DNA of 62,773 nt, taken from Bacteroides sp. UBA1317 (GTDB lineage Bacteria; Bacteroidota; Bacteroidia; Bacteroidales; Bacteroidaceae). Positions 55,501 to 62,773 of the stretch are shown one piece after another (the first letter of the stretch is position 1; the number at the start of each line of letters is the position of its first letter). The notes below the pieces were generated by a model, which ran no database searches, had not been told where the DNA came from, and was given only the letters and a program-made list of their open reading frames with translations. The DNA is taken from NCBI GenBank assembly GCA_002307035.1, contig DBTL01000052.1:1-62773 (forward strand). Reading direction: 5' to 3'. Both the position numbers and the translations under genes were made by a program.

Positions 55501-57522
55501 ATGGAAGTACTAATAAGGCTTTTAAAGAGTTGTAATATCATAGTAGCATTTATTACTATTATTATAATATTATCATGTTCTCATAAAGAAGGACCTACAA
55601 ACAATCAAGTACTACTTATTGACTCTCTTATAAACCAAGCTAGAGATTCTTTGTATAATAATCCTACACTAGCCAAATCCCTTTTAAAGAAAGCTTTCGC
55701 CATTGTACCCGACAGCATGACTTATTATGATGCATGTGAAGCTTATGCCACCGCCTGCTTTATGATAAATCAATATGATTCGGCTATGATATTTGGTAGA
55801 AAAACGCTCTATTTTCTAACACGACAACCTGAATCGACCCGGCAAAAAGAATTATTGGCTACCACAAATAATTTTTTCGGAACATTTTATTCACAAATGG
55901 GGAAACGCGACTCAGCCATAATTTACTTACGCAAAGCTCTCCAATATAACTCAAAAAAGGAAAGAGAACCAGACATTCTCATAAATCTTGCTGATCAATG
56001 CAAATTTAAAGGTGACTTTGCAAATGGAACTTATTACCTCAGAAGAGCTCTATTCATTAGCGATTCCTTGCATTTAGAAAAATATAAGTTTCCCATCTAC
56101 TCCGCTCTAGGAGATATTTATCTGGGCTTGAGAGACTTTGAAACTGCTAACAAGCATTATTCATTGGCAGAAAAGAAATATAAAAGCACAAGGTTTGACG
56201 AGAAAGTTTTCTTTTGTAATAACAGGGGTAATTATTATTATTATAAAGAGGAATATAAAAAAGCTTTGCAATGGTTTAATGCTGAGAAAATATTGCTAAA
56301 GGATCCAAAATATGAATATTTTATTAGTCTTTGCAACTTAAATTTAAGTGATGTACATTTAAACTTAAATCATCTGGACTCCTGCAAATACTATTTAGAT
56401 AGAGCCGAACCATATTTCCGAAAAATTGACTACAAAACAGCACTTTATTACATCAACACAATAAGAATCGGATTGGCGATCAAACAAAACGACATTGCTT
56501 TAGCTAATAGATTATCAAAAACCATAAAAGATGATTCAGGCATTGAGCCAAATATAGCATCAATACGAAACAAATATCTGGAACAGTATTATAAGAAGAC
56601 AGGAGATTATAAAAACGCATATCACTATCTCGCCCGAAACACTGCCCTGAACGACTCACTTCGCAATGACAGAACGCAAAAAAGAATTGCTGAACTGGAT
56701 ATGCGCTACAAACAAGATACTATTTTAATAAAGAAAGAAATGCTTATTCAGCAGCAAGGAGCTGAAGTAGAAACACTCAAATTGAGTACGTATATATGGA
56801 TATTAGTAAGTACATTGATTATCTTGGGAACAATACTGATCTATATTGCAGTGAAAAGAAAAAACAACCTGCAACGTATGCAATACATTAACCAGATCAC
56901 CAAACTACGAATGACAAACATACGTAACCGCATTTCGCCACACTTTATGTTCAACACGCTAAACCGTGAGATAAGTAACACAAGCGACAAGAAAAGCAAT
57001 AATCTATACATACTAGCACATCTGCTAAGAAGGAGCCTTGACATGGCCGAACAAGCAAGTATAAAGTTAATTGATGAAATAGACTTTGTGAAGTCATTCG
57101 TTGACTTAAAGAAAGAAGGGCTCGGCGATAATTTCAGCATGACGTGGGAGATAGATGAACGAATTGACCTAGATCGTGTCCACATCATTCCCATGATGCT
57201 ACAGATTCCTGTTGAGAATGCCATCAAACATGGACTGGCTATGGTAGAGGGAGAGAGAAAGCTGAACATTCATATTTTTGAAAAGGGAAAAGGAGTGAGA
57301 CTTATCGTTCAAGACAATGGTACAGGATACACACCAAACAAGCTTAGTCAGGCGGCCGGAACCGGCACGGGACTAAAGGTCCTAAACCAAACCATTCAAA
57401 TATTGAATTCCATAAACACAGATAAAATAACTTTCATGATGGGGAATGTAGAACTCCCGGGACAATCGGGTGCAAAAGCAGAAATACATATCCCCTATCA
57501 TTATAAATTTGAATATCAATGA
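55501..57522 (+). CDS. TPR-containing LytS-type sensor histidine kinase
   Basis: A 673-residue membrane kinase. The N-terminal hydrophobic segment ends in a possible lipobox (ILSC26). Residues about 40-390 are TPR-like helical repeats, expected in the periplasm. A membrane helix (about 431-451) and a coiled coil lead to the His_kinase domain with phosphorylated His481 in RISPHFMFNTL, and a HATPase domain (VENAIKHGL, DNGTGYTPNKL, GTGTGLKVL). It pairs with the LytTR response regulator that overlaps by 4 nt. It diverges from the lipoprotein run, which it may control; the signal is unknown. Confidence 0.9.
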   Translation: MEVLIRLLKSCNIIVAFITIIIILSCSHKEGPTNNQVLLIDSLINQARDSLYNNPTLAKSLLKKAFAIVPDSMTYYDACEAYATACFMINQYDSAMIFGRKTLYFLTRQPESTRQKELLATTNNFFGTFYSQMGKRDSAIIYLRKALQYNSKKEREPDILINLADQCKFKGDFANGTYYLRRALFISDSLHLEKYKFPIYSALGDIYLGLRDFETANKHYSLAEKKYKSTRFDEKVFFCNNRGNYYYYKEEYKKALQWFNAEKILLKDPKYEYFISLCNLNLSDVHLNLNHLDSCKYYLDRAEPYFRKIDYKTALYYINTIRIGLAIKQNDIALANRLSKTIKDDSGIEPNIASIRNKYLEQYYKKTGDYKNAYHYLARNTALNDSLRNDRTQKRIAELDMRYKQDTILIKKEMLIQQQGAEVETLKLSTYIWILVSTLIILGTILIYIAVKRKNNLQRMQYINQITKLRMTNIRNRISPHFMFNTLNREISNTSDKKSNNLYILAHLLRRSLDMAEQASIKLIDEIDFVKSFVDLKKEGLGDNFSMTWEIDERIDLDRVHIIPMMLQIPVENAIKHGLAMVEGERKLNIHIFEKGKGVRLIVQDNGTGYTPNKLSQAAGTGTGLKVLNQTIQILNSINTDKITFMMGNVELPGQSGAKAEIHIPYHYKFEYQ

Positions 57523-58286
57523 AAGATCAGTTTAGCGCCATTATTATCGATGACGAAATTATTGGAATATCCAACTTATGTACTTCGTTGGAAAGCATTA
57601 GCAAAATATCTATTGGAGGCACTGCTCAAACGGCCAATAAAGGGAAGGAACTAATTCTGGAAAGAAGACCGGACTTGCTTTTCCTTGACGTGGAAATGCC
57701 GGATATGAGTGGATTAGAGCTACTAAGAGAGCTAAAAGATGCTATCAACTGGCCGATGCAAGTGGTTTTTTACACAGCTTATGATAAGTACTTGCTTAAC
57801 GCATTAAGAGAATCTGCTTTTGACTTCTTATTAAAGCCGTATACCAATAGCGAGTTTCTACTAGTAATCAACAGGTTTCTGACTCACATGGGATCAAAAG
57901 ACAAAGAGGCCTCATTATTAGAATCTTTATCTAATCTTTTTCCCAGAGATCATTCTTACTTTCTAATCGCCACCATTAGAGGATATAAAGCTCTTCGAGA
58001 AGAGGACATCGGCTATTTTCAATACATAAAAGAGAAAAAACATTGGTACGTCATGCTCCAGAATCAAAGTTGCATTCAATTAAAAAGAAACACTTCTGCC
58101 GAGGATATATTAAAGTTGTCATCATCATTCACACAGATTAGCCAACAATATATTATAAATATCGCATATCTAGGTATGATAGAGGGGAAAAAATGCATCA
58201 TGCAACCACCATTCGAGAAAATAGATAAATTGATTATTTCCCGAAACTTTTTTAACTCGGTACAAGATCGCTTTTTTATGATCTAG
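57519..58286 (+). CDS. LytTR-family response regulator
   Basis: A 255-residue regulator with a receiver domain (D11/D12, phosphoacceptor D57 in LLFLDVEMP, K106 in FLLKPY). A C-terminal LytTR DNA-binding domain (about 150-255) contains GYFQYIKEKKHWYVML. LytTR regulators bind direct repeats about 21 bp apart. It is translationally coupled with the kinase. No obvious repeat pair was identified in the intergenic region. Confidence 0.92.
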   Translation: MKDQFSAIIIDDEIIGISNLCTSLESISKISIGGTAQTANKGKELILERRPDLLFLDVEMPDMSGLELLRELKDAINWPMQVVFYTAYDKYLLNALRESAFDFLLKPYTNSEFLLVINRFLTHMGSKDKEASLLESLSNLFPRDHSYFLIATIRGYKALREEDIGYFQYIKEKKHWYVMLQNQSCIQLKRNTSAEDILKLSSSFTQISQQYIINIAYLGMIEGKKCIMQPPFEKIDKLIISRNFFNSVQDRFFMI

Positions 58287-58507
58287 CAAAAGACGATTAT
58301 TCATTCATCATCTTTGTATTATTGAACGATCTAATCATATCCGCACAAAACGTTCAGTTATGGATATAATTAAAATCTCTTCATTCCTAACGGGTATAGA
58401 AGCACTTATTTATGCAATATTTATGTAACAAGTATACAACAAGGAAACGTCCGAAATGAGAAAATCATATTTAATACGCACCAAAACAAAAAAAATATCG
58501 TTTTTCA

Positions 58508-58537
58508 TTTGCGTTTAAGATAAATGTATTACTTTTG
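58508..58537 (+). promoter_or_regulatory. Promoter of the phe/tyr operon
   Basis: TTTG at 58508-58511 and TACTTTTG at 58530-58537 are 18 nt apart, close to the 19-21 consensus. Transcription would start near 58544, about 22 nt before the leader ATG. The region from 58287 to this promoter shows nothing else. Confidence 0.75.
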
Positions 58538-58566
58538 CCCACGTAATAGAAACAAATATAGATTAT

Positions 58567-58650
58567 ATGAATTCGTTTGCTTACACATTTTCCTTCTTTT
58601 TTTACTTTTACTTTAGCCAGAGAGTAGAGCGGGAATTTGTATGTATCTAA
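58567..58650 (+). CDS. Phe-rich leader peptide of the pheA operon
   Basis: A 27-codon frame from ATG at 58567 to TAA at 58650. Phe is at positions 4, 8, 10, 11, 12, 14, 16 and 24, and Tyr at 6, 13 and 15. In codons 8-16 (58588-58614), eight of nine residues are Phe or Tyr. It follows a promoter and lies just before a terminator upstream of pheA, as expected for a leader peptide that measures charged tRNA-Phe. This is read directly from the sequence; translation is inferred. Confidence 0.75.
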   Translation: MNSFAYTFSFFFYFYFSQRVEREFVCI

Positions 58651-58716
58651 CGAAAGTAAATACTGAAAATAAAAACTGAAGAAGTCCCGCTCCAATATTG
58701 GATGCGGGATTTTTTT
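58627..58716 (+). promoter_or_regulatory. Transcription attenuator of the phe/tyr operon
   Basis: A terminator stem tcccgc/gcggga (58685-58690, 58704-58709), with an inner cca/tgg stem, is followed by seven T residues (58710-58716). The segment gagcggga at 58627-58634, inside the leader frame, is the exact complement of tcccgctc at 58685-58692. A ribosome stalled on the Phe codons would leave 58627 free to pair with the terminator arm and so allow read-through. This is inferred from geometry. Confidence 0.75.
58685..58716 (+). terminator. Leader terminator before pheA
   Basis: The terminating half of the attenuator: a GC-rich hairpin with a T7 tail that ends 21 nt before the pheA ATG. Because it precedes its operon, it is regulatory rather than an end-of-gene terminator. 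Confidence 0.8.
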
Positions 58717-58736
58717 GTATCAGACCATTAGATAAG

Positions 58737-59576
58737 ATGAAAAAGGTAGCAATTCAAGGAACATTAGGCTCGTATCACGACATAGCCGCTCACAAGTATT
58801 TCGAAGGAGAAGAAATCAAACTAATTTGCTGTGCAACGTTTGAGGATGTTTTTGCCGCAATGAAAAAGGATAGTGAAACAATAGCTTTACTAGCTATTGA
58901 GAACACTATTGCCGGAAGTTTGCTTCAAAACAATGAGTTGCTGAGACAGAGTGGCGCACGGATCATTGGCGAACACAAGTTACGTATCTCGCATAGCTTT
59001 GTCTGTTTGCCGGACGAGGATTGGGATGATATAACGGAGGTCAACTCTCACCCCATCGCCTTGATGCAGTGTAGGGATTTCCTTAATCATCATCCACAGA
59101 TGAAGGTGGTTGAAACTGAAGACACGGCACTGAGCGCAGAGGTGATCAAAGAACAAAACCTTAGAGGTCATGCTGCTATCTGCTCACGGACTGCCGCCGA
59201 ACGCTACGGGATGAAGATTCTTCAAGAGGGCATCGAGACAAATAAACACAACTTCACTCGTTTTCTGGTAATAGCCGATCCATGGCATGCGGATGAAGTT
59301 CAGCACCAGAGCATCAACAAAGCAAACATCGTTTTCACCCTCCCTCACACTGAAGGCAGTCTCTCACAAGTCCTTTCCATTCTATCTTTTTATAACATCA
59401 ATCTGACTAAAATACAATCGCTCCCCATCATCGGCCGTGAGTGGGAATATCAGTTCTACGTCGACGTGTCATTCAGCGATTATCTGAGATACAAACAGGC
59501 CATAGCGGCCATCACTCCATTAACCAAAGAACTCAAAACATTAGGCGAATATGCAGAAGGAAAATCAAGTATGTAA
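58737..59576 (+). CDS. pheA: PheA, prephenate dehydratase
   Basis: A 279-residue enzyme from the ATG at 58737. The frame is open to 58698, but that overlaps the terminator. The dehydratase domain holds IQGTLGSYHDIAA, IENTIAGSL, SHPIALMQC and the catalytic TRF in HNFTRFLVIAD. The C-terminal ACT domain (about 205-279) has GSLSQVLSIL and IQSLPI in place of the usual GALV and ESRP Phe-binding motifs, so allosteric feedback may be weaker. It makes phenylpyruvate from prephenate. Its 3' end overlaps the aminotransferase by 26 nt. Confidence 0.94.
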   Translation: MKKVAIQGTLGSYHDIAAHKYFEGEEIKLICCATFEDVFAAMKKDSETIALLAIENTIAGSLLQNNELLRQSGARIIGEHKLRISHSFVCLPDEDWDDITEVNSHPIALMQCRDFLNHHPQMKVVETEDTALSAEVIKEQNLRGHAAICSRTAAERYGMKILQEGIETNKHNFTRFLVIADPWHADEVQHQSINKANIVFTLPHTEGSLSQVLSILSFYNINLTKIQSLPIIGREWEYQFYVDVSFSDYLRYKQAIAAITPLTKELKTLGEYAEGKSSM

Positions 59577-60732
59577 ATTTGCTCCTGCCGACAGATTGTC
59601 GGGGGTAAGCGAATACTACTTCTCGAAGAAACTGAAAGAAGTGGCGCAGATGAACGCTGAAGGCAAGAATGTGATCAGTTTGGGAATAGGAAGCCCGGAC
59701 ATGCCTCCTTCGGACGAGACGATAAAAACGCTATGCGATGGTGCATGGGATGCCAACGGGCATGGTTATCAGCCATATGTGGGGATCCCTGAACTAAGAC
59801 GGGGATTCGCCAATTGGTATCAGCGATGGTATGGGGTGGAACTGAATCCGGAGACTGAAATTCAGCCGCTCATTGGTTCCAAAGAGGGTATTCTGCACGT
59901 CACGCTGGCTTTCGTTAACCCGGGAGAACAGGTATTGGTTCCTAATCCCGGATATCCTACTTATACTTCTTTGAGCAAGATTCTGGGTGCAGATGTTGTT
60001 TACTATAATTTGAAAGAAGAGAACGGATGGATGCCCGACTTTGAGGAACTGGAGCAAATGGACTTAAGTCGCGTGAAACTGATGTGGACGAATTATCCCG
60101 GTATGCCAACCGGTGCCAATGCTACTCCCGAACTGTACAAAAAGTTGGTTGATTTTGCCCGTCGCAAGGGGATTATCATCGTGAACGACAATCCGTATAG
60201 TTTCATATTGAATGATAAGCCGCTAAGCATTCTTTCGGTGCCGGGGGCAAAAGAGTGTTGCATTGAGTTCAACTCGATGAGCAAGAGTCATAATATGCCG
60301 GGCTGGCGCATTGGGATGTTGGCTTCGAATGCTGAATTTGTACAATGGATTTTGAAGGTAAAGAGTAACATTGACAGCGGAATGTTTCGTGCGATGCAGT
60401 TGGCTGCCGCTAAAGCTCTGGAAGCTGATGTCGATTGGTACGAAGGAAACAATAAGAATTATCGCAATCGTCGCCACTTGGCAGGAGAAATAATGAATGT
60501 TCTCGGATGCAAATACGACGAGAAGCAGGTAGGGATGTTTCTTTGGGGAAAGATACCCGAAAGCTGTGCCGATGTGGAGGAATTAACGGAGAAAGTATTG
60601 CATCAGGCTCGTGTATTCATCACTCCGGGATTCATCTTCGGTAGCAACGGAGCCCGATTTATCCGCATCTCACTTTGCTGTAAAGAGGAAAAACTGGCAG
60701 AAGCTTTGGAGAGAATCAAAGTAATGTGTTAA
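59551..60732 (+). CDS. Class I/II aminotransferase (aromatic/aspartate type)
   Basis: A 393-residue PLP enzyme. The PLP lysine is in SMSKSHNMPGWRIG, with substrate-binding Arg in ARFIRISL and NPGYPTY in the middle. It is closest in layout to aspartate and LL-diaminopimelate aminotransferases. In this operon it probably converts phenylpyruvate and hydroxyphenylpyruvate to Phe and Tyr; this is inferred from position. It starts inside the end of pheA. Confidence 0.85.
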   Translation: MQKENQVCKFAPADRLSGVSEYYFSKKLKEVAQMNAEGKNVISLGIGSPDMPPSDETIKTLCDGAWDANGHGYQPYVGIPELRRGFANWYQRWYGVELNPETEIQPLIGSKEGILHVTLAFVNPGEQVLVPNPGYPTYTSLSKILGADVVYYNLKEENGWMPDFEELEQMDLSRVKLMWTNYPGMPTGANATPELYKKLVDFARRKGIIIVNDNPYSFILNDKPLSILSVPGAKECCIEFNSMSKSHNMPGWRIGMLASNAEFVQWILKVKSNIDSGMFRAMQLAAAKALEADVDWYEGNNKNYRNRRHLAGEIMNVLGCKYDEKQVGMFLWGKIPESCADVEELTEKVLHQARVFITPGFIFGSNGARFIRISLCCKEEKLAEALERIKVMC

Positions 60733-60802
60733 TGAAAAGAGATTAAACAAGAGTATAAATAATAAGGTGTCACTGAAAAGGTAGACATAGAACAACAAAA
60801 TT

Positions 60803-61864
60803 ATGGAATTAGAATCAATTTTATTACCGGGCGTAGAAGCTAAGAGACCAATCATTATAGCAGGTCCGTGTAGCGCCGAAACAGAAGAGCAAGTGATGAC
60901 CACAGCCAAACAATTGGCTGAAAGAGGCATGAAGATATTCCGGGCAGGAATCTGGAAACCACGCACCAAACCGGGTGGTTTCGAGGGTGTTGGCGTAGAA
61001 GGTCTGGCTTGGTTGAAAGAGGTGAAAAAAGAAACGGGTATGTATGTTTCTACCGAAGTGGCCACGGCTAAACATGTGGAAGAAGCACTGAAAGCCGAAA
61101 TTGACATTCTATGGGTAGGTGCCCGTACTACAGCGAACCCGTTTGCTGTTCAAGAGATTGCCGATGCATTGAAGGGGGTAGATATCCCTATCTTAATAAA
61201 GAATCCGGTAAATCCTGATCTGGAATTATGGATCGGTGCATTGGAACGCATCCATAACTCGGGACTAAAGCGTTTGGGAGTCATTCACCGCGGATTCAGT
61301 AGCTACGACAAGAAGATTTACCGTAACTTGCCACAATGGCACATCCCTATCGAGCTTCGCCGCAGAATACCGAACCTGCCGATCTTCTGTGATCCGAGCC
61401 ACATTGGTGGTCGTCGTGAACTGATCGCTCCGCTTTGCCAACAAGCCATGGATTTGAACTTCGACGGCTTAATTATAGAAAGTCACTGCAACCCCGATGC
61501 TGCATGGAGTGATGCATCACAGCAAGTAACTCCCGACATACTCGATTACATCATCAACCTATTGGTGATCCGCACGGAGACACAGACAACGGAGAACCTG
61601 AGCCAGCTACGCAAGCAGATTGACGAGTGCGATAATAATCTGATTGAGGAGTTGTCAAAACGCATGCGCATCGCTCGCGAAATCGGCACATACAAGAAAG
61701 AACATAACATGACCATCTTACAAACGGATCGCTACACCGAGATCTTGGAAAAGAGAGGTTCTCAAGGTGCTCTTTGCGGCATGGACCCGGAGTTTATCAA
61801 AACCGTATTCGAGGCTATCCACGAAGAGAGCGTTCGCCAACAGATGGAAATCATAAATAAGTAA
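60803..61864 (+). CDS. DAHP synthase-chorismate mutase fusion
   Basis: A 353-residue bifunctional enzyme. Residues 1-260 form a type I beta DAHP synthase (AGPCSAETEEQ, FRAGIWKPRTKPGGFEG, CDPSHIGGRRELI), the first step of aromatic synthesis. Residues about 265-350 form an AroQ-type chorismate mutase (LRKQIDECDNNLIEELSKRM, IGTYKKEHN). The mutase is C-terminal, as in other Bacteroidetes, where prephenate inhibition across the domains has been reported. It joins the first step of the shikimate pathway to the branch step to prephenate. Confidence 0.92.
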   Translation: MELESILLPGVEAKRPIIIAGPCSAETEEQVMTTAKQLAERGMKIFRAGIWKPRTKPGGFEGVGVEGLAWLKEVKKETGMYVSTEVATAKHVEEALKAEIDILWVGARTTANPFAVQEIADALKGVDIPILIKNPVNPDLELWIGALERIHNSGLKRLGVIHRGFSSYDKKIYRNLPQWHIPIELRRRIPNLPIFCDPSHIGGRRELIAPLCQQAMDLNFDGLIIESHCNPDAAWSDASQQVTPDILDYIINLLVIRTETQTTENLSQLRKQIDECDNNLIEELSKRMRIAREIGTYKKEHNMTILQTDRYTEILEKRGSQGALCGMDPEFIKTVFEAIHEESVRQQMEIINK

Positions 61865-61871
61865 AGCGATC

Positions 61872-62645
61872 ATGAGAATATTAATTCTTGGAGCCGGAAA
61901 GATGGGTTCCTTCTTTACCGACATACTGAGCTTTCAGCACGAAACGGCTGTCTTCGATGTCAACCCACATCAGCTACGCTTTGTGTACAACACTTATCGC
62001 TTCACTACGTTGGAGGAAATCAAAGAGTTTGAGCCTGAGCTGGTCATCAATGCGGCTACAGTGAAGTACACGCTAGATGCCTTTAGGCAGGTGTTGCCTG
62101 TGCTGTCAAGAGACTGTATCATCAGCGACATAGCATCGGTTAAGACGGGGTTGAAGAAGTTTTATGACGAAAGCGGTTTCCGCTACGTGTCCACCCATCC
62201 CATGTTCGGTCCCACATTTGCCAGCCTCAGCAATTTGAGTAGCGAGAATGCCATCGTTATCAGCGAGAGTGATCATCTGGGAAAAGTATTCTTCAAAGAT
62301 CTGTATAACAGTCTGAACCTGAATATCTTTGAATATACTTTCGACGAGCACGATGAGACGGTAGCTTATTCGCTCTCCATCCCGTTTGTTTCTACCTTTG
62401 TGTTTGCTGCTGTCATGAAGCATCAGGAAGCTCCCGGCACCACATTCAAGAAACACATGGCCATCGCCAAAGGGCTAATGAGTGAAGATGACTACCTGTT
62501 ACAGGAAATCTTATTCAATCCCCGCACTCCTTCACAAGTGGAAAATATCCGCCGTGAACTGAAGACGGTATTAGAGATCATCACCAATAAGGATGCAGAA
62601 GCCATGAAGAAGTACCTGACAAAGATTCGTGAAAACATCAAGTAA
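61872..62645 (+). CDS. tyrA: TyrA, prephenate dehydrogenase
   Basis: A 257-residue NAD(P)-dependent enzyme with a Rossmann motif ILGAGKMGSFF at residues 4-14, ISDIASVKTGL, and STHPMFGPTF with the catalytic His. It makes 4-hydroxyphenylpyruvate from prephenate. It has no ACT domain, so direct Tyr feedback may be absent. It starts 7 nt after the DAHP synthase-mutase stop and is the last gene of the operon seen here. Confidence 0.92.
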   Translation: MRILILGAGKMGSFFTDILSFQHETAVFDVNPHQLRFVYNTYRFTTLEEIKEFEPELVINAATVKYTLDAFRQVLPVLSRDCIISDIASVKTGLKKFYDESGFRYVSTHPMFGPTFASLSNLSSENAIVISESDHLGKVFFKDLYNSLNLNIFEYTFDEHDETVAYSLSIPFVSTFVFAAVMKHQEAPGTTFKKHMAIAKGLMSEDDYLLQEILFNPRTPSQVENIRRELKTVLEIITNKDAEAMKKYLTKIRENIK

Positions 62646-62692
62646 GCCATCCTTTTTCTCCGGAAAAGCTTGACTTTGCTTGTTTAATGTAT

Positions 62693-62700
62693 TATCTTTG
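62693..62700 (+). promoter_or_regulatory. Promoter-like -7 element before the final terminator
   Basis: TATCTTTG fits TAnnTTTG. The -33 match TTTG at 62675 is only 14 nt away, shorter than usual. If active, it would give a transcript of about 65 nt ending at the terminator, or a leader for a gene beyond the window. Confidence 0.4.
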
Positions 62701-62743
62701 TAAGAGTAATCATAAAATATATTCAGATTAAACTACAGTAAAA

Positions 62744-62773
62744 GAGGGAAGTTGCGGCTTCCCTCTTTTTTTT
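62744..62773 (+). terminator. Intrinsic terminator after tyrA
   Basis: A stem of gagggaag (62744-62751) with cttccctc (62758-62765) is followed by at least eight T residues to the window end. It ends the phe/tyr operon, or a leader starting at 62693. Confidence 0.88.

Noticed and set aside
58471..58695. A 74-codon minus-strand reading frame in the pheA leader region
   Set aside because: It is antisense to the leader peptide and attenuator and has no promoter or family-like sequence.

Overview
The window reads as a Bacteroides chromosome (phylum Bacteroidota). The evidence is a RprX/RprY two-component pair, a SusC/SusD-type polysaccharide utilization locus (PUL), an ECF sigma/FecR/STN-TonB-receptor cassette, Bacteroidota-type promoters (TTTG, about 20 nt, TAnnTTTG), lipoprotein signal peptides, and a DAHP synthase-chorismate mutase fusion with the mutase at the C-terminus. 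I cannot name the species.

Layout. 0-5 kb: rprY-rprX, then a second elongation factor G (EF-G2 type), broken by an in-frame TGA. 5-11.3 kb: hemW, an ECF sigma factor, a FecR anti-sigma factor, a TonB-dependent receptor with an STN domain and a DUF4249 lipoprotein. 11.6-16.5 kb: a small secreted protein, a DUF2027/Smr protein, queA, a Nudix hydrolase and a pabB-pabC pair. 16.5-31.4 kb: a PUL on the minus strand. In transcription order it holds a SusR-like regulator, SusC (interrupted by an in-frame TAA), SusD, SusE/F, GH66 dextranase, GH31 and GH97. The gene content points to dextran or related alpha-glucans. 31.6-40.5 kb: minus-strand housekeeping genes (phosphohexomutase, DHH phosphoesterase, ComEC, rpe, fmt, ClC channel, tsaC). 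40.5-45.8 kb: plus-strand thioesterase, recJ, recQ and a TPR protein. 46-58.3 kb: an accessory block with an outer-membrane barrel, a TonB receptor and a DUF4249 lipoprotein on the plus strand. It continues with a minus-strand run of small lipoproteins and envelope proteins, two of them frameshifted, which diverges from a TPR histidine kinase and a LytTR response regulator. 58.5-62.7 kb: a phenylalanine/tyrosine operon, pheA-aminotransferase-aroF/CM-tyrA.

The most notable regulatory element lies just before pheA. A 27-codon reading frame with eight Phe and three Tyr codons sits behind a good Bacteroides promoter. It is followed by an intrinsic terminator, and an 8-nt segment inside the leader frame is exactly complementary to the terminator's 5' arm. 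This is the layout of a translation-coupled phenylalanine attenuator. The other main signal is gene decay or assembly damage. Two long genes (EF-G2 and SusC) each carry one stop explained by a single coding-strand C-to-T change, and two lipoprotein genes carry +1 frameshifts. Two intergenic palindromes, one with a perfect 29-bp stem, look like members of one repeat family. No tRNA, rRNA, CRISPR array or intact insertion sequence was recognised.
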